Source of the DNA: DYIU01 sp038326775
GTDB taxonomy: Bacteria > Actinomycetota > Geothermincolia > Fen-727 > Anoxymicrobiaceae
Length of the DNA: 64,000 nt
Direction of reading: 5' to 3'
Assembly: GCA_038326775.1 (NCBI GenBank)
Contig: JBBQKJ010000006.1
Span: forward strand, 26,368 to 90,367
Part shown: positions 34,592 through 42,512 of the stretch, one piece after another
Numbering within the stretch: position 1 is the stretch's first letter
How the letters are laid out: the number at the start of each line of letters is the position of its first letter
The notes under the pieces: generated by a model
Told to the model about the DNA's origin: nothing
The model's database searches: none
The model's input: the letters and a program-made list of their open reading frames with translations, nothing else
Program-made: the position numbers and the translations under genes

Positions 34592-35561
34592 GCGGGCCGC
34601 CCGGCTCATCGCCGGAAGCGAGGCCGTGATGCTGTTCGGGCACCAGTGGCCTGATGGTGACGCGATAGGTTCAGTGCTGGGCCTCGCCATTGCACTGGCG
34701 GCAGCCGGCCACAGGGTGCAGGCAAGCTGGCCTGAGCCGCTGGAGATACCGCACAAGTACAGTTTCATGCCGGGCCAGGAGTTCCTTGTAAGCTCGAGGG
34801 ACCTCGTGCCCGTCGGGCTGGTCATAGCCCTTGACTGCGCAAACGCCGATCGCCTTGAGGAGCTCAAAGGGGCCGCCACGGGAGCGAGCGGCCTGGTGAA
34901 CATCGACCACCACCCGGATAATACCCAATTCGGCTCTCTCAACATCGTTGATCCCGGGGCTGCTGCCACATCGGAGATAATCTACTGCCATGCGGCGGCG
35001 CTCGGTCTGGAACTGAACATTGACACGGCTCTATGCCTGTACGCCGGCCTCGTGACCGACACCGGCAGGTTCCAGTTCGCCAACACCACCGCCCGGACAC
35101 TGCGGGCCGCCTCGGAGCTGGTGGCGCTGGGTGTAGAGCCAAACGCGGTCTACGAGAACATATTCCAGAGCGATTCCCTGGCGTATATGCGCCTCACCGG
35201 AGAGGTGCTCAGCCGCGCGGTCTACGATGAGAGCCTGGGGCTCATCTACGGATGCGTCCTGCAGGCCGACCTCGCTTCATACGGGGTTGAGATGAACGAG
35301 ACTGAGAAGCTCATAGACGACCTGCGGGCACTGAAAGGGCACAGGGTCGCCGCGCTTTTCAAGGAGCAATCCAACGGGAAAGTAAGGGTGAGCCTGCGTT
35401 CGCGGGTCGACTGTGACATAGGGACCATAGCAAGGAAACTCGGCGGCGGCGGACACAAGGTCGCCGCCGGATACACCTCAGGCGGCGATAGCGTCGCCGG
35501 GGCGATCACGGAGCTAAAGGAAGAGATAATTGCGTCCGGTGGGAGTACTGGTTGTAGATAA
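34572..35561 (+). CDS. nrnA: DHH-family phosphoesterase, NrnA type (oligoribonuclease / pAp phosphatase)
   Basis: A 329-residue DHH/DHHA1 phosphoesterase. The metal motifs are GHQWPDGDAIGS, ALDCAN, NIDHHPDN (the DHH motif) and LVTDTGRFQFANT; the C-terminal DHHA1 domain has LGGGGHKVAAG. NrnA degrades short RNA fragments and pAp in Gram-positive bacteria, replacing Orn and CysQ. TTG 34572 lies inside the rbfA end. The position between rbfA and truB is usual for this gene. Confidence 0.93.
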   Translation: MDQVVLERAARLIAGSEAVMLFGHQWPDGDAIGSVLGLAIALAAAGHRVQASWPEPLEIPHKYSFMPGQEFLVSSRDLVPVGLVIALDCANADRLEELKGAATGASGLVNIDHHPDNTQFGSLNIVDPGAAATSEIIYCHAAALGLELNIDTALCLYAGLVTDTGRFQFANTTARTLRAASELVALGVEPNAVYENIFQSDSLAYMRLTGEVLSRAVYDESLGLIYGCVLQADLASYGVEMNETEKLIDDLRALKGHRVAALFKEQSNGKVRVSLRSRVDCDIGTIARKLGGGGHKVAAGYTSGGDSVAGAITELKEEIIASGGSTGCR

Positions 35562-36489
35562 ACCCTCGGGAACGACCTCGAGGAAGGCGGCCGCGGCCAT
35601 GGGCAGGTTGGCCGGGGCTGATAAGAGCGGGCACGCGGGTACGCTCGACCCGCTGGCGACCGGGGTACTGGTGGTGTGCCTGGGAAGGGCTACACTGCTT
35701 ACCAGGTTCCTGGCCGGGGGAACCAAGGAGTACGAGGTAACGGCCCTGCTCGGCGTTGAGACAGATACCTGCGATACTGATGGGCGAGTGATTTCGACTT
35801 GTGATGCACGGGCCGTCGACAGGGAGGACGTCGCGGGATCGGCAGGCCGGTTTACGGGCGAGATAGAGCAGTTGGCGCCCCGGTTTTCGGCGGTGAAGCA
35901 TAAGGGAAAGCCTCTATATCAATACGCCAGGGAGGGGTTGGAAGTCGAAAGAAAGCCGCGAAGAGTTTTCGTCGAGAGCATAGAAGTGACCTCGTTCGAA
36001 AGCGGCCCGGGTGGTGTGAGGGCCGGCCTGAGGGTGTTGTGCGGGCCGGGCACCTACGTGCGAAGCCTGGTAAGCGATATCGGCAGAAGCCTCGGTTGCG
36101 GCGCGAGCGTCGCGGAGTTGAGGCGATTGCGCTCGGGTCCGTTCGGCATTGAGGGCTCGATCGAGCTCGAGAGGCTGTTCTCCGGAAGTGTGCAGGTGTC
36201 GGATGTCATGATGACAATGGAGGAAGCGACATCCTGGCTGCCGAGCGTAGAGGTGAGCTCCGAGGGCGGGCTTGCGGTGAGCCAGGGGAAGCCCCTCAGG
36301 CGCGAGTGGGTGGCCGGGAACCCGCCGCAAGAAGCCGCCGGAGAGACGTACCGGGTATTGGACGGTGTTGGAAGCCTGCTGGCGCTGTACGGGCCGCCCC
36401 GGGCGGAGGACGCCGAGGATATTCATGGGAGAGCGATAAGGGTTCTCAGGCCCTCTACCCCGGGTTTGGATAAGAATGAAGCTGCTTAA
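35530..36489 (+). CDS. truB: tRNA pseudouridine(55) synthase
   Basis: A 319-residue TruB that makes pseudouridine 55 in the T loop of tRNAs. It contains GVLVVDKPSGTTSRKAA, the catalytic motif KSGHAGTLDPLATGVLVVCL with its Asp, and the RTGTYVRSLVSDIG-like segment (GPGTYVRSLVSDIGR), with a C-terminal PUA-type extension. TTG 35530 lies five bases after AAAGGAAG and overlaps nrnA by 32 bases; the end overlaps ribF by 14. Confidence 0.95.
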   Translation: MRPVGVLVVDKPSGTTSRKAAAAMGRLAGADKSGHAGTLDPLATGVLVVCLGRATLLTRFLAGGTKEYEVTALLGVETDTCDTDGRVISTCDARAVDREDVAGSAGRFTGEIEQLAPRFSAVKHKGKPLYQYAREGLEVERKPRRVFVESIEVTSFESGPGGVRAGLRVLCGPGTYVRSLVSDIGRSLGCGASVAELRRLRSGPFGIEGSIELERLFSGSVQVSDVMMTMEEATSWLPSVEVSSEGGLAVSQGKPLRREWVAGNPPQEAAGETYRVLDGVGSLLALYGPPRAEDAEDIHGRAIRVLRPSTPGLDKNEAA

Positions 36490-37399
36490 GAATACGGAGG
36501 ACTTCAAGAGCCTGGCGAGCGAGTCCGTGGTTACCATAGGAGTGTTCGACGGAGTTCACCGTGGCCACCAGGAGATAGTCAGTGAGTGCGTTCGCGAGGC
36601 GCGGAGAAGGAAGATCGCCTCGGTAGCGCTCACCTTCGAGCGCAATCCCCGCGAGGTCGTCTGTGGAGAGTCACCGTGCATAATCACTGCCCCGGGGCGG
36701 AAGTTGGAGATACTGGAAGGCCTGGGGGTCGACTTCACCATATCCGTGCGATTCACCAGGAAGTTCGCCGCGATCGGACCCCTGGAGTTCTGTGAAAGGC
36801 TGCTGGATGCTCATCTCGGTGCCCGGCAGATCTGTGTCGGCGAAAACTTTCACTTCGGGGCCGCAGGAAAGGGCGACGTCCGCTTCCTCGAGGCCGAGGG
36901 TCGGAGGTTGGGTTTCGGGGTGGATGTCGTCCCCCTGGTGACCATAGGCGGCCTGGGGCAGTTGTCGAGCACTCTCATCAGGGGGCTTATCTGTGAAGGG
37001 CGCGCGCAAGATGTCATGAAGGCCCTCGGCAGGCCTTACACGGTCACCGGGAAGGTCGTTGCCGGGCACTCCCGCGGTAAGCGCCTTGGTTTCCCGACAG
37101 CCAATCTGGCACTCGAAAGAGATTTTTGCATCCCTCCCGACGGAGTGTATGCTGGAAAAGCCGTTTCGGATTCGGGCAAGTACCTCTGCGCTATCAACAT
37201 AGGCAGCAACCCCACTTTCGGGGACGCCGAGACCGCGCTCGAGGTTTTCCTGATAGACTTCGATGGGGATATCTACGGAGAGTCGCTGGAGATAGAATTC
37301 CACCACAGGCTCAGGGACGAAAAGGCGTTCTCGAGTGAGGCCGAACTGGTACGCCAGATGAAAAAAGACGTGTCCAGGGCGCGCTCCATGGTCTCGTGA
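36476..37399 (+). CDS. ribF: Bifunctional riboflavin kinase / FAD synthetase
   Basis: A 307-residue RibF that phosphorylates riboflavin to FMN and adenylates FMN to FAD. The N-terminal nucleotidyltransferase part has VTIGVFDGVHRGHQEIV and VGENFHFGAAGKGDV; the C-terminal kinase part has GKVVAGHSRGKRLGFPTANL and INIGSNPTFGD. ATG 36476 overlaps truB. No FMN riboswitch is seen. The gene ends 63 bases before rpsO. Confidence 0.96.
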   Translation: MKLLKNTEDFKSLASESVVTIGVFDGVHRGHQEIVSECVREARRRKIASVALTFERNPREVVCGESPCIITAPGRKLEILEGLGVDFTISVRFTRKFAAIGPLEFCERLLDAHLGARQICVGENFHFGAAGKGDVRFLEAEGRRLGFGVDVVPLVTIGGLGQLSSTLIRGLICEGRAQDVMKALGRPYTVTGKVVAGHSRGKRLGFPTANLALERDFCIPPDGVYAGKAVSDSGKYLCAINIGSNPTFGDAETALEVFLIDFDGDIYGESLEIEFHHRLRDEKAFSSEAELVRQMKKDVSRARSMVS

Positions 37400-37462
37400 G
37401 CGTGTCTTGTCGGACCTGGTGTGTTAATATATGTCAAAACACGAGGATAAACAGGAGAGAGG

Positions 37463-37729
37463 ATGCTGGAAGCTGAAGAAAAGCGAGTGCTGATCGAGGA
37501 ATACAAGAAGCACGAGAAGGACACCGGTTCTACCGAGGTCCAGGTCGCGCTGCTATCGAAAGACATCACTAAGCTGACGGAGCACTTGAAGACTCATAAG
37601 AAAGACCATCATACGCGGCGAGGGCTGCTTATGAAGGTCGGGAAGAGAAGGAGGTTGTTGAATTATCTGAAAAAAGAGGATGTTGAGAGGTATAGGACTC
37701 TCATCAAGAGTCTTGGTTTGAGAAGGTAG
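37463..37729 (+). CDS. rpsO: 30S ribosomal protein S15
   Basis: An 88-residue S15, a primary 16S rRNA binder in the central domain. The full family sequence is recognisable: DTGSTEVQVALLSKDITKL, HLKTHKKDHHTRRGLL and LVGKRRRLLNYL-like (VGKRRRLLNYLKKED). ATG 37463 follows AGGAGAGAGG. The upstream 60 bases are AT-rich (GTTAATATATG near 37423) and may hold a separate promoter. rpsO-pnp is the standard pair. Confidence 0.97.
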   Translation: MLEAEEKRVLIEEYKKHEKDTGSTEVQVALLSKDITKLTEHLKTHKKDHHTRRGLLMKVGKRRRLLNYLKKEDVERYRTLIKSLGLRR

Positions 37730-37804
37730 TAGGAAAGGATGGCAAAGAGGATATAACTGGGAACCCACAAAACACCTTGTTGAACAAGCGAATTTCATAT
37801 GGGT

Positions 37805-37840
37805 CTCCATGTTATGGAGTGAGAGCTAAGGAGGCTCCTT
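37805..37840 (+). promoter_or_regulatory. Two hairpins in the pnp leader, one covering the ribosome site
   Basis: CTCCAT at 37805-37810 pairs with ATGGAG at 37814-37819. Eight bases on, AAGGA at 37828-37832 pairs with TCCTT at 37836-37840 around a GGC loop, followed by TTT. The AAGGAGG Shine-Dalgarno of pnp (37828-37834) is part of this second stem, so the structure could limit translation or act as a weak terminator. In other bacteria pnp controls its own leader RNA; here that is inference. Confidence 0.55.
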
Positions 37841-37846
37841 TTTATT

Positions 37847-40159
37847 ATGGGAATAATAGCAAAAGAGATAGAGGTTTTTGGAAGAAAGATACATATCGAG
37901 ACCGGCAAGATGGCAAAGCAGGCGGACGGCGCAGTGCTGGTTACTTGCGAAGGAACAGCGATCCTTGCGACCGCAACGGCCGGGACGGACGTGCGCGAGA
38001 TTGACTTCTTGCCGCTGACGGTCGACGTGGAAGAGAAGCTCTACGCCGCCGGCAAGATACCAGGCAGTTTCTTCAGGCGCGAGGGGCGGCCAACCGACAT
38101 GGCTACCCTGACGGCGCGTATCATCGATCGCACAATAAGGCCGAACTTTGACAAGGAGTTCCGCAACGAGGCACAGGTCGTGGTGACAGTTCTTTCCACC
38201 GATATGATAAACCCCCCTGACATGCTGGGGATGCTCGGTTCTGCCTGCGCGCTCAGCCTGTCGAACATCCCGTTCGAGGGGCCGCTGGCCGGCGTACGAG
38301 TGGGAAGGGTCGGCGAACAGTGGGTCATAAACCCGACTTACCAGGAGCTTGCCGAAGCGTCGATAAACCTCGTGGTGGCCGGCAACAGCGAGTCGATAAT
38401 GATGGTCGAGGCCGGGGCGGACGAGGTCTCGGAGGCCGAGATCGTCCAGGCGTTGTCCGTGGGGCATGACGCCATCCGAGAGCTCATCAAGGCGATAGAT
38501 TCCATTGACTCGGAGTCTAGAGCAGAAAGGCGAGAAAAGCCCAAGAAAGAGCTGATAGATGGGATAAACAGCTATCTCGAGCCCGGATACCGGGATGCTT
38601 CGGCGAAACTCGTGGCCGCGTACAAGAGCGGCGACCAGGCGGCGATCGAAGCAGGCCTGGAGGCGTTCGACAGGGTCGAGATCGAGGCCGCGGGCGCGTT
38701 CGACGCGCCTTACCGCAAGATAGTGAGCATCTGTTCGCGTATCCAGGGAAAAGCCATGACTAACAGGACCCTCGAAGATGCCATCGAGCCTGAGGTAGAG
38801 GAGAGGATGAGAAAGACTCTTCTCGACGCCTCGGTCCCCGGGCTCTCAAAGTTCGAGCGCAGTGTTATGAGGAAAGACACAAGGCGCGCTCTGGCGCAGG
38901 AGTACAAGGGCAGGTTCCCAGGGCTTGATTCAATAGTAAAGAAAGTGCTTGACGGGCTCGAGCGCAAGTTACTGCGCAAGCAGATAGTCGAGCATGAGCT
39001 TCGCCCTGACGGGCGCAAGCCGTTCCAGATCAGGAAGCTGACCACCGAGGTCGGCCTGCTGCCCATGACGCACGGGTCGGGGCTGTTCACTCGGGGCGAG
39101 ACCCAGGTTCTCACGATAGCAACATTGGGCGCGCACGGGGAGAAGCAGATACTGGACGACCTGGGCATAGAGGACTACAAGCGTTTCATGCACCATTACA
39201 ACTTTCCCCCGTTCTCGACCGGCGAGGCCAGGCCCATGAGAGGGCCAAAGCGCCGCGAGATAGGACACGGGGCGCTCGCCGAGAGGGCGCTCCTGCCCGT
39301 AATTCCCAATGAAGAGGATTTTCCTTATACCATCAGGCTGGTCTCTGAGGTGCTCGAGTCGAACGGCTCGTCATCGATGGGGGCCACCTGCGCCAGCAGC
39401 CTGGCCCTGATGGACGCCGGCGTCCCGCTCAAGGACAATGCGCACGTCGGCGGAATAGCGATGGGGCTTGTGATGGAAAACGGCAAGAGCGTCATTCTCA
39501 GCGACATCCAGGGGCTGGAAGATTCGTCCGGCGATATGGATTTCAAGGTTGCCGGCACCAAGCGTGGCATCACCGCTCTCCAGATGGACATCAAGTGCTC
39601 GGGGGTCTCACCAGAGGTCATGGAGGCCGCGCTCGAGCAGGCGCGCCAGGGGCGTTTCTTTATCATCAAGGCGATGTCCGAGGCGCTGCCCGAGCCGCGC
39701 GAGGAGGTGTCGCCAAACGCCCCCAGGATGCTTCAGCTCTCGGTTCCGGTTGACAAGATAGGCTTGCTCATCGGTCCCGGTGGGAAAAACATCAGGGGCC
39801 TTATCGAGAAGTACGACGTCGAGATAGACGTTGAGGATGACGGAAGGGTGTTCGTCTTCGGAAGAGACGCCGAGAAGGTCGACGCCGTGCGCCGCGAAGT
39901 TGAGATGATATCAAAGGATCCCGAGGTAGGAGAGCGATACCTGGGCAAAGTTGTAAAGATCACCAACTTCGGGGCCTTCGTGGAGCTTACTCCTGGCAGG
40001 GATGGCCTGGTCCATATATCCAAGCTCTCAAAGGGGCGTGTCGAGCGCGTCGAGGACGTTGTTAATGTCGGAGACAGGATCGAGGTCGAGATCGAGTCCC
40101 TTGATAACGTCGGGAGGATCAGCTTGAGGGCGCTTGACCTGAATCCAAGCGATAAGTAA
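37847..40159 (+). CDS. pnp: Polyribonucleotide nucleotidyltransferase (PNPase)
   Basis: A 770-residue PNPase, a trimeric 3'-5' phosphorolytic exoribonuclease. It has two RNase PH domains separated by a helical domain (first with LPLTVDVEEKLYAAGKIPGS, second with GSGLFTRGETQVLTIATLG and the active-site MDAGVPLK), a KH domain (IGLLIGPGGKNIRGL) and an S1 domain (VVKITNFGAFVELTPGRDGL). The ATG is 12 bases past AAGGAGG, a long spacing, and that site sits in a hairpin. The stop overlaps the next gene by one base. Confidence 0.97.
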   Translation: MGIIAKEIEVFGRKIHIETGKMAKQADGAVLVTCEGTAILATATAGTDVREIDFLPLTVDVEEKLYAAGKIPGSFFRREGRPTDMATLTARIIDRTIRPNFDKEFRNEAQVVVTVLSTDMINPPDMLGMLGSACALSLSNIPFEGPLAGVRVGRVGEQWVINPTYQELAEASINLVVAGNSESIMMVEAGADEVSEAEIVQALSVGHDAIRELIKAIDSIDSESRAERREKPKKELIDGINSYLEPGYRDASAKLVAAYKSGDQAAIEAGLEAFDRVEIEAAGAFDAPYRKIVSICSRIQGKAMTNRTLEDAIEPEVEERMRKTLLDASVPGLSKFERSVMRKDTRRALAQEYKGRFPGLDSIVKKVLDGLERKLLRKQIVEHELRPDGRKPFQIRKLTTEVGLLPMTHGSGLFTRGETQVLTIATLGAHGEKQILDDLGIEDYKRFMHHYNFPPFSTGEARPMRGPKRREIGHGALAERALLPVIPNEEDFPYTIRLVSEVLESNGSSSMGATCASSLALMDAGVPLKDNAHVGGIAMGLVMENGKSVILSDIQGLEDSSGDMDFKVAGTKRGITALQMDIKCSGVSPEVMEAALEQARQGRFFIIKAMSEALPEPREEVSPNAPRMLQLSVPVDKIGLLIGPGGKNIRGLIEKYDVEIDVEDDGRVFVFGRDAEKVDAVRREVEMISKDPEVGERYLGKVVKITNFGAFVELTPGRDGLVHISKLSKGRVERVEDVVNVGDRIEVEIESLDNVGRISLRALDLNPSDK

Positions 40160-41574
40160 TGAAGCCCGCCGTGAAAAAGCCGGCTGCAAAGCCGGCTGGC
40201 GGCAAGCCCGCTGCGAAAAAGCCCGCTGCGAAGAAGCTTGCTGTGAAGAAGCTTGCTGTGAAGCCATCTGGCGGCAAGCCGGTCGCGAAGAAGTCCCGCA
40301 GGAAAACGCCGGCTAGGGGCCTGAGGAAGACCGAGCTCGAATCCGGCGTGCGCGTGCTGACGGAGCGAATAGCCGGCGCGCGGTCCGTTTCGCTGGGAAT
40401 CTGGATAGACACGGGCTCGCGTGATGAATCTCCGAAGGAACGGGGCCTGTCGCATTTCCTGGAGCACATGCTTTTCAAAGGAACATCCGGCATGAACGCC
40501 CGCGAGATAGCCGAAGCGTTCGATTACATGGGCGCGGACATAAACGCGGCCACCGGCCGCGAGCACACCGCCATATACTCGAGGGCGCTGGAGGAGCATC
40601 TGCCGCGGGTGATAGAGATTTCCATGGACATGGCCTGGCGCTCCCTCATGCAAAAGGCTGAGTTGGACTCAGAGCGCCAGGTAGTCCTCGAGGAGATAAA
40701 CATGCACAACGACTCTCCGGATGAGATGGTGCATGATCACCTGGCCCGCGCCCTCTGGGGCGAGCACCCGATTGGTCACAGCGTGCTCGGGGACGAAGGG
40801 TTGATCAAAACTGTCAGGCCCGGGGAGATGTCGCGGTTCTACAGGTCGCACTTCCAGGGTTCGCGAGCGGTGGTCACCGCCGCGGGCGCGGTTGACCACG
40901 AGGTGTTGTGCGAGATCGTCGGCGCCAATGCGGGCGGGATCAAAACGGGGGTGCCTGCGACGCGCGACGGCTCGATGCCCGTTCCGCTTTCGGGCACGGT
41001 GGTCTTCAGGAAGGACACGGAGCAGGCCCACGTCGCCGTTGGCGCGAAAGGCCTTCCCAGGAAGCACCCCGACCGGTTCGCCCTGTCGCTGCTCGACAAC
41101 ATACTGGGTGGCAGCATGAGCTCGAGGCTGTTCCAGAAGGTGAGGGAGCAGCTGGGCCTCGTCTACTCTATATATTCCTTCAGCGGCATGTTCCTTGGAA
41201 TGGGAATGGTCGGTGTTTACTTCGGCACCCATCCGGACCATGCGGGGCGGGTTCTAGACCTGGTCGAGGACGAGTTGGTGCGGGTGAAGGACGGCGGCTT
41301 TACCGCCGAGGAGATAGACCGCGCCAGGAACCATATCAAGGGATCGCTGCTCATCAGCAACGAGGACAGTGGTAATCGCATGAATCGGATGGCCAAGGCG
41401 GAACTGGCCGGAGGAGAGCACCTGACCGTCGATAAGATGGTGGCGCGGATCGAGAAGGTCAGCATCGAAGACATCCACAGAGTCTTCCGGGAGACGTGGG
41501 GGGCGGTCGGGGCCAGCCTTGCGGTGGTCGGGCCCTTCGACGAAGGCGATATCGAGCTCTCGGGGAGGATCTAG
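40159..41574 (+). CDS. M16-family zinc peptidase with a basic N-terminal tail
   Basis: A 471-residue processing-peptidase-like protein of the M16 family. The zinc motif is SHFLEHMLFKGT (HxxEH) near residue 99, with the distal Glu in the following helix region around LEEINMHND. Residues 1-55 are an unusual Lys/Ala/Pro tail made of KPAAKK and KKLAVKK units, like a histone H1 or actinobacterial HU tail, containing a 15-base direct repeat. M16 genes after pnp and before dapB are common in Gram-positive bacteria, usually without such a tail. The ATG overlaps the pnp stop. The enzyme's substrate is unknown. Confidence 0.9.
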   Translation: MKPAVKKPAAKPAGGKPAAKKPAAKKLAVKKLAVKPSGGKPVAKKSRRKTPARGLRKTELESGVRVLTERIAGARSVSLGIWIDTGSRDESPKERGLSHFLEHMLFKGTSGMNAREIAEAFDYMGADINAATGREHTAIYSRALEEHLPRVIEISMDMAWRSLMQKAELDSERQVVLEEINMHNDSPDEMVHDHLARALWGEHPIGHSVLGDEGLIKTVRPGEMSRFYRSHFQGSRAVVTAAGAVDHEVLCEIVGANAGGIKTGVPATRDGSMPVPLSGTVVFRKDTEQAHVAVGAKGLPRKHPDRFALSLLDNILGGSMSSRLFQKVREQLGLVYSIYSFSGMFLGMGMVGVYFGTHPDHAGRVLDLVEDELVRVKDGGFTAEEIDRARNHIKGSLLISNEDSGNRMNRMAKAELAGGEHLTVDKMVARIEKVSIEDIHRVFRETWGAVGASLAVVGPFDEGDIELSGRI

Positions 41575-41589
41575 CGCGGAGGCGAAGCC

Positions 41590-42372
41590 ATGACCACGGT
41601 CGCTGTGCTTGGGGCACTGGGGAAGATGGGAAGAGATGTGGTCAGGGCGGTCTTCGAGGACCCGGACCTCGAGCTGGCAGCTTTGGTTGACGTTGCGGCG
41701 GCGGCCCAATTGCGGGAGCCTTGCGAGCAGGTCGGTCACGGCCTGCGGGTGCTGGGGGATGTAGCGCTCGTTGACACGGCCGATATCGATGTAATGGTTG
41801 ATTTCACAGTGTCAGAGGCGGCGGTGCGGAACATCGACTGGGCGCTGGACAACGGAGTGCACTCAGTCGTGGGGACGAGCGGGATCCCGGAGCGGGACCT
41901 TGAGCGCTTCAGGGAGAAAGCCGGAGCAGGCGACGCCAACGTATTAATCGCGCCCAACTTCGCCATCGGTGCCGTTCTCATGATGAGGTTTGCCGTGATG
42001 GCGGCTTCGCTTTTCGACCAGTGCGAGATAATCGAGCTCCACCACCGCGGCAAGAAAGACGCCCCCAGCGGAACGGCCCTGGCCACAGCGCGAATGGTCG
42101 AGGATGCGATGAAACCTTCAAAGGTGCCGCTCTCGATCGAGAAGGAGGTAGCAGGCGCGCGCGGCGGAGCTCTGGGACCGGTGCATATCCACAGCGTGCG
42201 GCTTGACGGCCTGGTCGCTCACCAGCAGGTGATCTTCGGAGGGATGGGCCAGACCTTGAGCATCCGGCACGATACCACGGACCGCTCCTGTTTCATGCCC
42301 GGGGTCGTTATGGCTGTAAAGTCGATAGCCGAGCGCCCGGGCCTCACCATAGGCCTCGATAAATTCCTCTGA
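41590..42372 (+). CDS. dapB: 4-hydroxy-tetrahydrodipicolinate reductase
   Basis: A 260-residue DapB for lysine and meso-diaminopimelate synthesis, reducing the DapA product with NAD(P)H. The dinucleotide motif is VAVLGALGKMGRDVVRAV, then VVGTSGI, APNFAIGAVLMMRFA, the catalytic EIIELHHRGKKDAPSGTAL and IHSVRLDGLVAHQQVIFGG. The ATG is 16 bases after the peptidase stop with GGAGGCG before it. dapA is not in the window. Confidence 0.95.
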   Translation: MTTVAVLGALGKMGRDVVRAVFEDPDLELAALVDVAAAAQLREPCEQVGHGLRVLGDVALVDTADIDVMVDFTVSEAAVRNIDWALDNGVHSVVGTSGIPERDLERFREKAGAGDANVLIAPNFAIGAVLMMRFAVMAASLFDQCEIIELHHRGKKDAPSGTALATARMVEDAMKPSKVPLSIEKEVAGARGGALGPVHIHSVRLDGLVAHQQVIFGGMGQTLSIRHDTTDRSCFMPGVVMAVKSIAERPGLTIGLDKFL

Positions 42373-42512
42373 GGAGGGATCGGGCCAGGCCGCGAACCCT
42401 CGGCGCCGGGGCAAAAACCTGAACAGTACCGGCCGGCACCGCTTGTAAAGGTGCGAATTATCCCGAAAAGAATACTCTATTGTAAGAACGGCTGGGCGTT
42501 GAAGGGTTGAAT

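Noticed and set aside
36400..36480. FMN riboswitch before ribF
   Set aside because: ribF starts inside truB, so there is no leader of the needed length.
37730..37846. Intrinsic terminator between rpsO and pnp
   Set aside because: The stem next to the short T-run is only five pairs and overlaps the pnp ribosome site; a leader structure is the better description.
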